Shown here: positions 32,602 through 42,117 of the stretch, one piece after another
Numbering within the stretch: position 1 is the stretch's first letter
Layout of the letters: each line of letters begins with the position of its first letter
DNA from: Paenarthrobacter nicotinovorans
Lineage (GTDB): Bacteria > Actinomycetota > Actinomycetes > Actinomycetales > Micrococcaceae
NCBI RefSeq assembly: GCF_007670255.1
Contig: NZ_SZVS01000002.1
Coordinates: 124,001-188,000 of the forward strand
DNA length: 64,000 nucleotides
Direction: 5' to 3'
Made by a program: the position numbers and the translations under genes
Notes under the pieces: generated by a model
The model's input: the letters and a program-made list of their open reading frames with translations, nothing else
Told to the model about the DNA's origin: nothing
Database searches by the model: none

Positions 32602-34449
32602 TTATTCACAAGCGCCTTCGACTGTGCCCTGGATCACGTCTTTGATGGGTTGAGTTGTGGGTGTGACTACCAGTTTTGGATCCGAATGCTGAACGATGTG
32701 CCCGAAGTTAAACTCAACGGACGTACTCTCTCCTGGCGCTAGGCGAATGGTCGAGGTCCCAACTGCTCGCTGACTGTGACGCTGCGCGGCAAAGGGAATC
32801 TGCTGCCCATCTTTGACAACCGTGTCAATATTGGATTGTACGGGCCCGTAGGCGACTATGTTGGTCTGCACAGACCCAGGGGGGACTCCGAATGCTCCAT
32901 TTCCCGTCACATACTTGGGGAGAGAAGACGCGGCGTCTCTGGGGGCGGTGTTGGTACTTGTGACCCTGATAGTCACCTGGCGATAGCCGTCACGCGTGCA
33001 GTCCTTTGCTACTTGCACGGACCGCTTGATCCAGTAGTCCATTTTTGCTCCGGTGCCATCGTTGAAATAGACGCCAAATTGGGCTGGACTTACGCTCGAA
33101 CCAGACACTAATCCAGCAAGCGGGTACTTCCCTATGGTCGCTTGTTCCGTCGGCGCCGCGGACCACAACAAAATCCGGTGTTGTGCTACGCCTTCCGTGA
33201 TAGCTTCAAGCAGCTTTGTGGGGTCAGTCTTCCCGGCCGAAAGCACCGCAAAGACTTCGTTGGCTGCGGCCGCAAAATAAGCATCCTGGAGAGCAGGGTC
33301 TGGTATCGCCGCATAGACGTCCGAAAGCAGGGTCCGTACGACATTGCCGCCCGTCAGCTCGCTTGGTAGCTGAGTTCCAGTCTTCTGTGCGATCGAATCT
33401 GGCATCCGAACGGGGCCCGTTGCGTCCAGTAAGAGGCTGAGAGCAATCGGATCTATGGACAAAACGCCGTCCAACTGCTCACCGGTCTTCCGTTCCCACA
33501 TGGTGTGCGCAGTTACGGCCGTGGTTGCAAAGTCCGGCGTAAGATTTACGTCCTGCATGAACTTTCCTACACGTGGCGAGAAAATCGCCGACTGCTCAGC
33601 ATCGATTGCCACCGACGGAACAAATGCCCCGAGCGAACTGGCACTGGTCTGTGATTCGAGCTTAAATTTGCCGGCGTCAAGGCTCACAACGGCTAACGCG
33701 CCAGGTATGCCGCCAGACGCCCGGGACTCTGCATTGTTTTGCATGAGAAGCAGATAACGCCGCGGAGAATCTGAGCCCAACATTGTGGGTGCCAACTTAG
33801 CTACATCAGCAGCCGAGTCCAATTGCTCAGTGACAGTCTCGAGGTCCTTCCGGACCGTCGTAAGAGGCGATGCAATCTGCGGGAGAAGGCCACTCACCTC
33901 GATGTTGTCCAGGCGGCGAGCGGATTCACGTACTGCTTGCGCGGCAGCGTCGATGCTAGGGGCCGATTCCTTCAACGGACTAAGATCCATTCCGGAGGGT
34001 CTCGGAGTCAGGGCTTTCCAATTGAGGCTCTGGAAGGCCGAGACCAATGGGACAGCGCCCAAGCGAGCGATGTCGTCAGCAGAGGTGGCTATCTCGCTTG
34101 CAGCCTGCAGGTTAGTTCCTAACCCCGGCACCCAAGACGCTGCCTTCCATATAGGGTCGTTCGCTGCTTCCCGTGATGCGCTCGTGTGCTGAACAAGAGC
34201 GTCTACAGTCGCCTTGGCGGCGTGCGGATCACTTGCGGCAATTTGCGACTTGAGGGTCGGAAGTAAACCTGTGGCTGCTTCCAATTCGGTCTTGATCGTC
34301 ACGGCCTTGACTCCCAGCCATGCGGCTGCCAGAAGGAGTACTGCCGTTAGAACTCCGGTGATAAGAGCCGCGAACCAAATGCGTCGCTTGACAGGGCTGA
34401 CATTGCTTTGAGGCATTCTGTCAGTTCTCAGTTTGCTTCCGCTGCGCAT
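32602..34449 (-). CDS. DUF4012 domain protein, membrane-anchored
   Basis: A 615-residue protein. One N-terminal membrane helix (about 21-45) is followed by a helical stretch and the DUF4012 region. Recognisable parts are RRYLLLMQNNAESRASGGIPGAL and ALSLLLDATGPVRMPDS. DUF4012 proteins resemble LytR-CpsA-Psr-associated proteins of polysaccharide loci; the activity is not established, but a role in attaching or exporting polymer is suggested by context. ATG 34449 directly follows the ugd stop (TAACATG). A later ATG at 34416 is an alternative. Confidence 0.85.
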   Translation of the reverse strand: MRSGSKLRTDRMPQSNVSPVKRRIWFAALITGVLTAVLLLAAAWLGVKAVTIKTELEAATGLLPTLKSQIAASDPHAAKATVDALVQHTSASREAANDPIWKAASWVPGLGTNLQAASEIATSADDIARLGAVPLVSAFQSLNWKALTPRPSGMDLSPLKESAPSIDAAAQAVRESARRLDNIEVSGLLPQIASPLTTVRKDLETVTEQLDSAADVAKLAPTMLGSDSPRRYLLLMQNNAESRASGGIPGALAVVSLDAGKFKLESQTSASSLGAFVPSVAIDAEQSAIFSPRVGKFMQDVNLTPDFATTAVTAHTMWERKTGEQLDGVLSIDPIALSLLLDATGPVRMPDSIAQKTGTQLPSELTGGNVVRTLLSDVYAAIPDPALQDAYFAAAANEVFAVLSAGKTDPTKLLEAITEGVAQHRILLWSAAPTEQATIGKYPLAGLVSGSSVSPAQFGVYFNDGTGAKMDYWIKRSVQVAKDCTRDGYRQVTIRVTSTNTAPRDAASSLPKYVTGNGAFGVPPGSVQTNIVAYGPVQSNIDTVVKDGQQIPFAAQRHSQRAVGTSTIRLAPGESTSVEFNFGHIVQHSDPKLVVTPTTQPIKDVIQGTVEGACE

Positions 34450-34450
34450 G

Positions 34451-35764
34451 TTATGGGCGTCCGAGTCCTCGATATTGCCATCCGGCGGCCCGCCACTTGC
34501 CGGCATCAAGGATGTTTCTCCCGTCCAAAATCCTCGGCGTTGTCACTATTTCCTTAAGCAAATGAGGATCAAGTTCTCGATATTCCTGCCACTCCGTCAA
34601 CAGCAGCACAGCATCGGTGCCCTCCAGAGCAGATTCCATGTCAGGTTCGTACTGCAGTTCCGGAAATCTCAAAGCCGCATTGTCCAAAGCCTTCGGGTCT
34701 GTGACTGTGACGACGGCTCCCTGCAACTGTAACTGAGCCGCAATACTCAACGCTGGTGAATCGCGGACATCGTCGCTCTCGGGCTTAAACGCGGCGCCGA
34801 GTACGGTGATACGTTTTCCGAGCAGGCTATCACCGCATAGTTCCCTGGTGAGTTCGACCATGCGAGTTCGCCGCCGCATGTTTATGGCATCCACTTCCCT
34901 TAGAAACGTTAGAGCCTGATCGGCGCCTAGCTCGCCAGCGCGCGCCATGAAAGCCCGAATGTCCTTTGGAAGACAACCGCCTCCAAAACCGATGCCGGCA
35001 TTTAAAAACTTTCGGCCAATCCGTTCGTCCATACCTATGGCATCCGCGAGACGAGTGACGTCTGCGCCAGCCGCCTCGCAAAGCTCCGCCATGGCATTTA
35101 TGAAGGAGATCTTCGTTGCTAGGAAGGAGTTTGCTGCAGTCTTAACCAGTTCTGCTGTGGGGAGGTCTGTGACCAAGCGTGGAGTCCCTGTTGAAAGGGG
35201 TACCGTGTATACCTCGTCCAGCACTGCCACAGCTGGATGCTCCTCAGACCCGCCAATAACACCGTAGACAAATCGATCAGGGTAGAGCGTGTCCTTGACC
35301 GCATGACCTTCGCGCAGGAACTCAGGGTTCCAGACCAAGTGTGCGTCCGGTTCGTGTGCCGATATCAATGCGCTGAGACGCGCCGCTGTTCCGACAGGGA
35401 CTGTTGACTTACCGACAACCACATCACCCGGCGACAAATGCGGAAGGAGGTTCCGGGCCGCCGCGTCGACATAGGTCAGGTCTGCACCGTTTTCCCCCTT
35501 CTTCTGGGGCGTACCTACACAGATAAAGTGGACGTCGCTGCCGGCCGCAGCTGCTAAGTCTGACGTGAATGTGAGCCGGCCGGTGTCCTGGACTTCTTCT
35601 AGTAGTTCTTTCAACCCAGGCTCGTAGAAGGGCGCTTTGGCGGCCGCCAAATCCGCAATTTTCCGGGAGTCGACATCGATGCCAACGACCTCGTGGCCCA
35701 GCTTGGCCATACATGCTGCATGCACAGCGCCGAGATAACCACAACCAATAACAGAGATACGCAT
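34451..35764 (-). CDS. ugd: UDP-glucose 6-dehydrogenase
   Basis: A 437-residue NAD-dependent enzyme converting UDP-glucose to UDP-glucuronate. ATG 35764 follows GGAAGGAA. The N-terminal Rossmann motif is ISVIGCGYLGAVHAACMAKLG, the substrate segment is WNPEFLREGHA, and the catalytic Cys is Cys264 in GFGGGCLPKD. Its length is normal. The stop codon abuts the DUF4012 start. It supplies UDP-GlcA for the exopolysaccharide, or for derived sugars. Confidence 0.95.
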   Translation of the reverse strand: MRISVIGCGYLGAVHAACMAKLGHEVVGIDVDSRKIADLAAAKAPFYEPGLKELLEEVQDTGRLTFTSDLAAAAGSDVHFICVGTPQKKGENGADLTYVDAAARNLLPHLSPGDVVVGKSTVPVGTAARLSALISAHEPDAHLVWNPEFLREGHAVKDTLYPDRFVYGVIGGSEEHPAVAVLDEVYTVPLSTGTPRLVTDLPTAELVKTAANSFLATKISFINAMAELCEAAGADVTRLADAIGMDERIGRKFLNAGIGFGGGCLPKDIRAFMARAGELGADQALTFLREVDAINMRRRTRMVELTRELCGDSLLGKRITVLGAAFKPESDDVRDSPALSIAAQLQLQGAVVTVTDPKALDNAALRFPELQYEPDMESALEGTDAVLLLTEWQEYRELDPHLLKEIVTTPRILDGRNILDAGKWRAAGWQYRGLGRP

Positions 35765-35801
35765 TTTGTTCCTTCCGCAGTTTCGCTGCGCCGTTATTTG
35801 C

Positions 35802-37250
35802 CTAGTAAGCACCTGTGCTGTGGAACACGGCACGAACTGTGCGGAGAATGATCACCAGATCGCCAGCAAGCGACCAATTTTCAACATAATAGAGGTCCAA
35901 CCGAACGGAATCCTGCCAGGAAAGATTCGACCTTCCGCTCACTTGCCATAGCCCCGTGAGTCCGGGCTTAACCAGCAAACGACGCCGAACGTCGTGCTCG
36001 TAGGCCTCAACTTCTCGAGGGAGGGGGGGACGCGGTCCGACCAAACTCATTGAGCCGACGAAGATGTTGAACAGTTGGGGCAATTCGTCCAAGCTGTATC
36101 GCCGAAGTACCCTGCCGATGTTGGTAACACGAGGGTCTTCTCTGATTTTGAAAAGTAGCCCGCTTCCTTCGTTTTGCTCCTGAAGGCCAGCCAGGCGGGC
36201 CTCTGCGTCGGCTACCATTGACCGGAATTTGATCATCTGGAAAGGCTTGCCCTCGATGCCCACTCGATCCTGCAAGAAGAGTACGGGTCCGCGGCTATCA
36301 AGCTTCACAAGTATGGCTATTACTAACATCAGCGGTGCTGAAAGCAGGATGAGCAGGCCTGAGACGAAGATGTCGAAGAGCCGTTTGGCCACTCGCTGGC
36401 CACCCTCGAGAGTAGGCGTTGTTACGTGGATCAATGGCAAACCTGCGACCTGCTGGGTATGGATTCGGGGACCCGCGATATCCGTTAGGGCCGGCGCCAT
36501 TATGAGTCCGACGTTACGAGCTGCGAGTTCCCATCCCAGATGACGGATGGTCTGTGGATGGAGTTGCACGCCCGCGGATACAGCAACGGCATCTGCTTTG
36601 CACTTTTCGATCGCGGCCAAGACCGACTCCGTGTCAGCACGATGGCCGAGAACCGGTAGCCCCGAATCGTCATCGATGGTCGCTGTTCCCGCGACGCCCG
36701 GAGTGTAGGCAGCAACTGGGAGGTACCCTGAGTGTTTTGCCCGGTGCAGAGAAGACGCGAGATGAGCCACAGCGCTCGGACCACCAAGCAGCAGGAGTCG
36801 GGACATGCTTCGCCCCTTCTGCCGTGCAACATTGAGGTGCTGACGGAGCAGCCACCGAGCTAAAAGCAGGCCTGCCAAGCCAACAGGCAAAGCGATCCCC
36901 ACATACCCTCGGGCTGTCTCTATTCTCAGTGAGTAAGAAATAATGGCAACGAGACCGAATAGCCACAAAGAAGCTGCAGCCACACGCTTGTATTCGTCCG
37001 GTCCCGCGCCTAAGACACGGCTCTGTCTGCTGTTCCACGCGCCGAGCATGAACCACCAAACGGCTGCAAGTGCGACGGACACCCATAGATAATTTGGTTC
37101 TTGACCCGATATGACAAAGTCCGGCTCGAACCCAAAACGAATGACATAAGCGCCAACCACGGCCCAAACGATAACGAAGGCGTCAACAACTTTGAGCCTT
37201 CTTGACGCTCGCCTCTGCCATGCCTTGTCGCGACTCAAGGAGCCCCCCAT
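35802..37250 (-). CDS. Polyprenyl-phosphate sugar-1-phosphate transferase (WbaP-like)
   Basis: A 482-residue initiating enzyme of exopolysaccharide synthesis. The first half has four to five membrane helices and a Rossmann-like domain (SRLLLLGGPSAVAHLASSLHR). The C-terminal catalytic domain follows a membrane helix (RLFDIFVSGLLILLSAPLML). Its motifs are PVLFLQDRVGIEGKPFQMIKFRSM and YSLDELPQLFNIFVGSMSLVGPRPPLP. It transfers a hexose-1-phosphate (glucose or galactose in relatives) to undecaprenyl phosphate. AGGAA abuts the ATG; a TTG four codons on has a better spaced GGGGGG. Confidence 0.92.
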   Translation of the reverse strand: MGGSLSRDKAWQRRASRRLKVVDAFVIVWAVVGAYVIRFGFEPDFVISGQEPNYLWVSVALAAVWWFMLGAWNSRQSRVLGAGPDEYKRVAAASLWLFGLVAIISYSLRIETARGYVGIALPVGLAGLLLARWLLRQHLNVARQKGRSMSRLLLLGGPSAVAHLASSLHRAKHSGYLPVAAYTPGVAGTATIDDDSGLPVLGHRADTESVLAAIEKCKADAVAVSAGVQLHPQTIRHLGWELAARNVGLIMAPALTDIAGPRIHTQQVAGLPLIHVTTPTLEGGQRVAKRLFDIFVSGLLILLSAPLMLVIAILVKLDSRGPVLFLQDRVGIEGKPFQMIKFRSMVADAEARLAGLQEQNEGSGLLFKIREDPRVTNIGRVLRRYSLDELPQLFNIFVGSMSLVGPRPPLPREVEAYEHDVRRRLLVKPGLTGLWQVSGRSNLSWQDSVRLDLYYVENWSLAGDLVIILRTVRAVFHSTGAY

Positions 37251-37282
37251 TTCCTGTCATAGGCCTATAAATTTAGCGGCGA

Positions 37283-38257
37283 CTAGCTCCGAACATGGCC
37301 GTGCTGAGAACGATACCAAGCGACAGTCGAGCGGATACCCTCTTCAAGTCCTATGGAAGCCGTCCAGCCTGCACGGGCGAGATTTGAAACATCGAGCAAT
37401 TTCTGGGGCGTACCGTCCGGTTTGGAAAGATCCCATTGGATGCTTCCCTGGAAACCGACGGCATCGGCAACCAACTCGGCGAGTTCTTTGATGGTGACAT
37501 CTGAGCCAGTTCCCACGTTGACTTGCTCGGGTCCGTCATAGTTCTCTAAGAGGTGGAGGCAAGCGGACGCCATATCGTCCACGTGGAGAAATTCTCGTCG
37601 GGGTGATCCTGAGCCCCAATTTGTCACAGTTGCTACGCCTTCCGTGACAGCCTCATCGTAACGTCTGATGAGCGCCGGAAGAACGTGCGATCCTGCAGGC
37701 GAAAAATTGTCCCCCGGGCCGTAGAGATTTGTCGGCATGGCCGATATCCAGGGTAGACCGTACTGACGTCGTATGGCCTGGACGTGCATGATGCCCGCGA
37801 TCTTGGCTATGGCGTATGCGTCGTTAGTCGGTTCGAGGTGACCGGTAAGCAGCGAGTCTTCCCGGATAGGTTGTTCCGCAAACTTCGGGTATATACATGA
37901 CGATCCTAGGAAGAGCAGACGCTCGGTCCCGTGCTGTCTTGCGGCATCCAAGACATTCACTTGAATTCTCAAGTTATCGCTCAGGAAGTCCACGGGGTAC
38001 GAGCTGTTCGCAAGTATGCCGCCGACCTTTGCAGCCGCGAGTGCAACATAACGGGGTTTGTGAGTTGAGAAGAAAGCGAACACCGCCTCACGGTCCTTTA
38101 GGTCAAGCTCAGCAGATGTCTTACCAATCAGCCCCGTAAATCCCTCGGCCTCGAGCTTGCGCCAGATAGCAGATCCAACGAGTCCCCGGTGGCCGGCTAT
38201 GTAGAATGCTGCGTGGCGATCCAGTGGTCCTGGCCGGAATGAAACTGAGTTATTCAT
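37283..38257 (-). CDS. fcl: GDP-L-fucose synthase
   Basis: A 324-residue short-chain dehydrogenase that epimerises and reduces GDP-4-keto-6-deoxymannose to GDP-L-fucose. The NADP site is FYIAGHRGLVGSAIW and the catalytic Tyr-Lys lies in DAYAIAKIAG. A characteristic PTNLYGPGDNFS follows. ATG 38257 overlaps the gmd stop by one base (TGATG), so the two are coupled. The pair makes GDP-fucose from GDP-mannose; genes for GDP-mannose itself are not in the window. Confidence 0.94.
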   Translation of the reverse strand: MNNSVSFRPGPLDRHAAFYIAGHRGLVGSAIWRKLEAEGFTGLIGKTSAELDLKDREAVFAFFSTHKPRYVALAAAKVGGILANSSYPVDFLSDNLRIQVNVLDAARQHGTERLLFLGSSCIYPKFAEQPIREDSLLTGHLEPTNDAYAIAKIAGIMHVQAIRRQYGLPWISAMPTNLYGPGDNFSPAGSHVLPALIRRYDEAVTEGVATVTNWGSGSPRREFLHVDDMASACLHLLENYDGPEQVNVGTGSDVTIKELAELVADAVGFQGSIQWDLSKPDGTPQKLLDVSNLARAGWTASIGLEEGIRSTVAWYRSQHGHVRS

Positions 38258-39285
38258 CAGTTTTTCCAACTCTCCAAGTCGACCGTATCGATCCAGTGGT
38301 TCCCCGCGTGCTTCTGTGCTTCGATGTCAGCATCGACCATAATTCGCGCAAGTTCAGGGGTTTCGACTGTGGCTTTCCATCCGAGCTTTTCATGGGCCTT
38401 CGAAGCGTCTCCAACGAGCGCATCTACTTCGGTGGGGCGAAGGTAACGTTCGTCGAATCGAACGTGCTCTTCCCAGTCCAGACCCGCGTGCTCGAAAGCG
38501 ATTTGAAGGAAATCGCGGACGGTGTAGTTTCCGCCGGTTGCCAATACAAAGTCGTCGGGCTCATCCACCTGCAGCATCCGCCACATTCCCTCGACGTATT
38601 CGGCCGCGTAGCCCCAGTCGCGAACAGCGTCCAGATTCCCCATGTAGAGCAGGTCCTGTTTTCCCGCCTTAATCGCCGCGACAGCACGGGTAATTTTACG
38701 AGTTACAAATGTCTCTCCCCGACGCGGAGACTCATGATTAAACAGGATTCCGTTCACGGCGAACATGCCGTAGGCCTCGCGGTAATTTTTAGTCACCCAG
38801 TAGCTATACACCTTGGCTGCTCCGTACGGAGAGCGGGGGTAGAAAGGTGTTTCTTCGTTTTGCGGGGGTGGCGTTGCGCCGAACATCTCGGATGACGATG
38901 CCTGATAGAACCTGGTGTCAACGCCAGACATCCGTACGGCTTCAAGTAGCCGAATCGAACCGATACCGGTCGTGTTCCCCGTATGCTCCGGTTCGTCAAA
39001 CGAAACTCTGACGTGAGACTGGGCCGCAAGGTTGTAGACCTCGTCAGGATTGATCTCCGCAATCAGTGTGACTAGACGGGCGCCGTCGCTTAGATCACCG
39101 TAGTGCAGGAATAGCTTTGCGCTTGGATCATGGGGGTCCACATAAAGGTGATCGACTCGAGCCGTGTTGAAGGTTGACGCCCGGCGAATAAGACCGTGGA
39201 CCTCGTAGCCCTTCTTGAGTAGCAGTTCGGCCAGGTACGAGCCGTCCTGACCAGTGATACCGGTAATTAGCGCGCGCTTTACCAT
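38257..39285 (-). CDS. gmd: GDP-mannose 4,6-dehydratase
   Basis: A 342-residue NADP-dependent dehydratase. ATG 39285 is preceded by GGGGGATCC; a start four codons earlier exists but has no ribosome site. Motifs are [44 protein letters not shown] and the catalytic Tyr-Lys in [13 protein letters not shown]. It converts GDP-D-mannose to GDP-4-dehydro-6-deoxy-D-mannose, which the overlapping fcl product uses. Confidence 0.95.
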   Translation of the reverse strand: MVKRALITGITGQDGSYLAELLLKKGYEVHGLIRRASTFNTARVDHLYVDPHDPSAKLFLHYGDLSDGARLVTLIAEINPDEVYNLAAQSHVRVSFDEPEHTGNTTGIGSIRLLEAVRMSGVDTRFYQASSSEMFGATPPPQNEETPFYPRSPYGAAKVYSYWVTKNYREAYGMFAVNGILFNHESPRRGETFVTRKITRAVAAIKAGKQDLLYMGNLDAVRDWGYAAEYVEGMWRMLQVDEPDDFVLATGGNYTVRDFLQIAFEHAGLDWEEHVRFDERYLRPTEVDALVGDASKAHEKLGWKATVETPELARIMVDADIEAQKHAGNHWIDTVDLESWKN

Positions 39286-39329
39286 GGATCCCCCCATTAG
39301 AGAATTTTTGCGTTGATGTTAGGGCGGGC

Positions 39330-40574
39330 CTAGTGGCTCCGTGCCGACACTATGCTCGACAGGAACTCATCATAGTGCGCAATTGCGGTGTCTTCGGACA
39401 ATGTGACTTGACGAAACCTAAGACCGCTTGCGGCCATGTTGCGTTTCCGCTGGGGTTCGCGGGAGAGGAGCTCTATTGTCTCCACAAGCTTTTCCGGACA
39501 TGCCGCGTCAACGCGCACACCACCCCCGGATGAGGCAATCTCTGCTGCAGTCACACTCCCGTCGTCAGTCGCGGCGACCACGGGAACGCCGGCATTGAAG
39601 TATGAGGTGAGTTTGCTTGGCACTGCCATGTCCTTGACTCCGGGAAGTTCATTGACCAAGAGGAAGTCTGCGGCCGAAAGCGCGAGCTGAAAGTCCTCGC
39701 CGGGAAGGGGATCCAGGAACTCGATGCGATGCAATCCGTGGGCCATGTCCTCGAGCTTCCGGCGCTGGTTTCCGTCTCCCATGAGTACAAACCGCAGTCG
39801 GCTATCGTTCTGTTCCGCGATCCTCGCCGCGTCAACAACGTTCTCAAGTCCCTGCTTCATGCCCATATTCCCTGCGTGGAGCACAACGACATCGTCTGGT
39901 TCCCAGCAGAGTCGCGCGCGCATCTCTTGCTGGCCGCTGGTGGGCGATGCGGGCAGATGAGTCCAGTTTCTAATGACTTTGACTCGCTCTGGGGCTACAG
40001 AAAGGGAATCTACGATGAACTGCTTGAAACGCTCATGGATCGCCGCTACTCCGTCGGCTCCCCTAAGAACGAGAGACTCGAAGGTTCCCATGGCTTGAGC
40101 GACAAGACTGCCACCAGCCCTAGTCTCGACGATGCCCCGACTGTAGATATCCTGCACCCATAGCCCAACAGCTGGCCGATTGGGCTTCAACTTGGCGCGT
40201 GCAATGGCCATGCCACTCGAAAAGAGTGCCGGGCTCACGACTAGAACCGCATCAGGCTTTCCCCAACCGGTGAACATCACCCGCAAACCAAAACTCAACT
40301 CCATGTGCATTCGGTTGACCATGGTGGGCGTGGCGGGGACATAGTGCCTGAGCCTCTTGACCCTGACACCGTTAATCAACTCCGTGCGAGCCCACCCGGT
40401 ATATTCCTTGCTTCGCTTCCACATCGGATAGTGTGGGTATCCCGTGATGACGGTGACATCGTGACCGGCTGACGACAGACCCTCAGCCAAGCTCGTCGTG
40501 TAGGGCGCGTTGCCCGTAGGTTCGGGGGAGTAGTTGAGTCCTATGATTGTGACTCGAAGCTTGGGATTCTTCAC
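39330..40574 (-). CDS. Glycosyltransferase family 4 (WcaI-like)
   Basis: About 414 residues with the GT-B fold. The N-terminus VTIIGLNYSPEPTGNAPYTTSLAEGL matches colanic-acid-type WcaI transferases. The nucleotide-sugar binding half includes VLHAGNMGMKQGLENVVDAARI and EFLDPLPGEDFQLALSAADFLLV, though the common EX7E motif is weakly kept. GTG 40574 is chosen to avoid overlap with the divergent acetyltransferase; ATG 40607 is possible. It would add one sugar, possibly fucose, given WcaI and the gmd-fcl neighbours, but the donor is not proven. Confidence 0.85.
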   Translation of the reverse strand: MKNPKLRVTIIGLNYSPEPTGNAPYTTSLAEGLSSAGHDVTVITGYPHYPMWKRSKEYTGWARTELINGVRVKRLRHYVPATPTMVNRMHMELSFGLRVMFTGWGKPDAVLVVSPALFSSGMAIARAKLKPNRPAVGLWVQDIYSRGIVETRAGGSLVAQAMGTFESLVLRGADGVAAIHERFKQFIVDSLSVAPERVKVIRNWTHLPASPTSGQQEMRARLCWEPDDVVVLHAGNMGMKQGLENVVDAARIAEQNDSRLRFVLMGDGNQRRKLEDMAHGLHRIEFLDPLPGEDFQLALSAADFLLVNELPGVKDMAVPSKLTSYFNAGVPVVAATDDGSVTAAEIASSGGGVRVDAACPEKLVETIELLSREPQRKRNMAASGLRFRQVTLSEDTAIAHYDEFLSSIVSARSH

Positions 40575-40642
40575 AGTCAAAGAATATGCTGCCAGTGTCA
40601 CAGACATGTAAAAATGCTGCACATATTTGTCGAGAGGGCGCA

Positions 40643-41233
40643 ATGGACGCAACAGAGACCTCGCAAGCCGACGCGGCTTCGGGTATACCCGTGATCGACT
40701 TGGCTAGCGCTCCTGGCGAACGGCAGGCTTGGACCCAACCCAAGTCCAAGATCTACCTGTGGGCCATAGCAGAGCGATTGTTAGTCACGAACTCTTGGCA
40801 AATAAGCTCACGCCTTCGTATCGCCGTCCTCAAATTGTTCGGCGCAAAAATCGGCTCCAAAGTTATTTTCCGTCCTCGCACGAGGGTGTCTTTCCCTTGG
40901 AACCTTGAGATTGGAGCAAACTCCTGGATCGGCGAGGGCGTTTGGATCCACAACCAGAACCGCGTTTCAATTGCTGAGAATTGCGTCGTTTCGCAGGAGG
41001 CATTCCTCACCACGGGAAGCCACGCCCATAGACGGGACATGGCTCTGGTTACCCGTCCCATTGTCATTGAGGAAGGTGTGTGGGTTACGGCTCGTGCCGT
41101 GGTGCTCGGCGGCACGACTATTGAACGCTCGGCGATGCTAGGGCCGAACTCAGTCGCAGGACCAAACCAAACCATAGAAGCGGGCGCCATCTACTCGGGG
41201 AACCCAGCCGTTAAGACCGCCGTTCGCTTCTAA
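40643..41233 (+). CDS. Acyltransferase of the LbH (hexapeptide repeat) family, WcaF-like
   Basis: A 196-residue protein from ATG 40643 behind GAGAGGG. The first 60 residues hold a helix typical of WcaF (WAIAERLLVTNSWQISSRLRIAVLKLFG). The following hexapeptide repeats (IGSKVIFRPRTRVSFPWNLEIGANSWIGEGVWI) form the left-handed beta-helix. A catalytic His is likely in SHAHRRDM. It would O-acetylate the polysaccharide. It is divergent from the GT4 gene with only about 70 bases between. Confidence 0.88.
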   Translation: MDATETSQADAASGIPVIDLASAPGERQAWTQPKSKIYLWAIAERLLVTNSWQISSRLRIAVLKLFGAKIGSKVIFRPRTRVSFPWNLEIGANSWIGEGVWIHNQNRVSIAENCVVSQEAFLTTGSHAHRRDMALVTRPIVIEEGVWVTARAVVLGGTTIERSAMLGPNSVAGPNQTIEAGAIYSGNPAVKTAVRF

Positions 41234-41283
41234 TCCGTTCGCCTTCCTACGCTTCGAACACAATCACTAAAGGTGACACCTCG

Positions 41284-42117
41284 ATGAAAGATCTATTGCC
41301 AATTGATGCCACTGTCGTGATTCTCACGAAGAACGAGGAGAGGCATATCGCGCGGGCGGTTCAAAGTGCGGCCGGGTTCAGGGAGATACTAGTTGTGGAC
41401 TCTGGCAGCACCGACAGGACCGTTGAGATAGCCGTGTCCCATGGTGCCAAAGTGGTCCAGTTCAGTTGGGACGGGCAGTACCCAAAAAAGAAAGAATGGG
41501 CGCTGGACCACGTCACTTCCGACTGGGTGTTTTACTTGGACGCTGACGAGTTCTTCGAAGACGGCCTCGTCCAAGAATTAAGCTCCGCAGTTAGAGAACC
41601 CGCGGCGTCGTCGGTAGAAGTTCCGCTCCGGTACTTCTGGCTTGGAAGTGAACTCAAGCACGGGCACAGGGTAAGCAAACGCATTGGAATGAGACGGTCA
41701 CGTTGCTATTGGCCACAGCCAGACGATTTGGACGTCCAAAACATGTGGGAAGTTGAGGGGCATTACCAACCTCAGGTTAGAACAGGGCGGATAGTTCAAG
41801 CGAAAAATCCCATGGGCCATCAAGATGAAGACGGGCTCTACGACTACTTCGCAAGGCACAATCGTTACAGCGATTGGGAAGCGCACATGCTCCATAAAGA
41901 TGAAACAGTGTCTACGAAGAGTCGGTCTCGCCTCGGCCGCTTAGCAGTGAAAGTTCCCGCTAAACCCCTTGTCTTCTTCTTATACTCGTACATTTTCCGG
42001 CGTGGATTCTTGGACGGAGAGGCTGGCCTTAACTATGCTCTCGCACTGTCTTTCTACTACTGGCAGATAGGTGTTAAGGCAAAGGAACTCAAGCTTGCTA
42101 CGGAGTTTTCGATTTGA
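41284..42117 (+). CDS. Glycosyltransferase family 2
   Basis: A 277-residue inverting transferase. The GT-A signature is VVILTKNEERHIARAVQSA, followed by the DSGSTDRT motif and YLDADEFFE carrying the metal-binding DxD-like acid pair. The region HNRYSDWEAHML and a C-terminal hydrophobic segment (FFLYSYIFRRGFLDGEAGLNYALALSFYYWQ) resemble WcaA-type enzymes. It lies 50 bases downstream of the acetyltransferase and its stop overlaps the next gene by 4 bases. GC content begins to fall in this gene. Confidence 0.9.
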   Translation: MKDLLPIDATVVILTKNEERHIARAVQSAAGFREILVVDSGSTDRTVEIAVSHGAKVVQFSWDGQYPKKKEWALDHVTSDWVFYLDADEFFEDGLVQELSSAVREPAASSVEVPLRYFWLGSELKHGHRVSKRIGMRRSRCYWPQPDDLDVQNMWEVEGHYQPQVRTGRIVQAKNPMGHQDEDGLYDYFARHNRYSDWEAHMLHKDETVSTKSRSRLGRLAVKVPAKPLVFFLYSYIFRRGFLDGEAGLNYALALSFYYWQIGVKAKELKLATEFSI

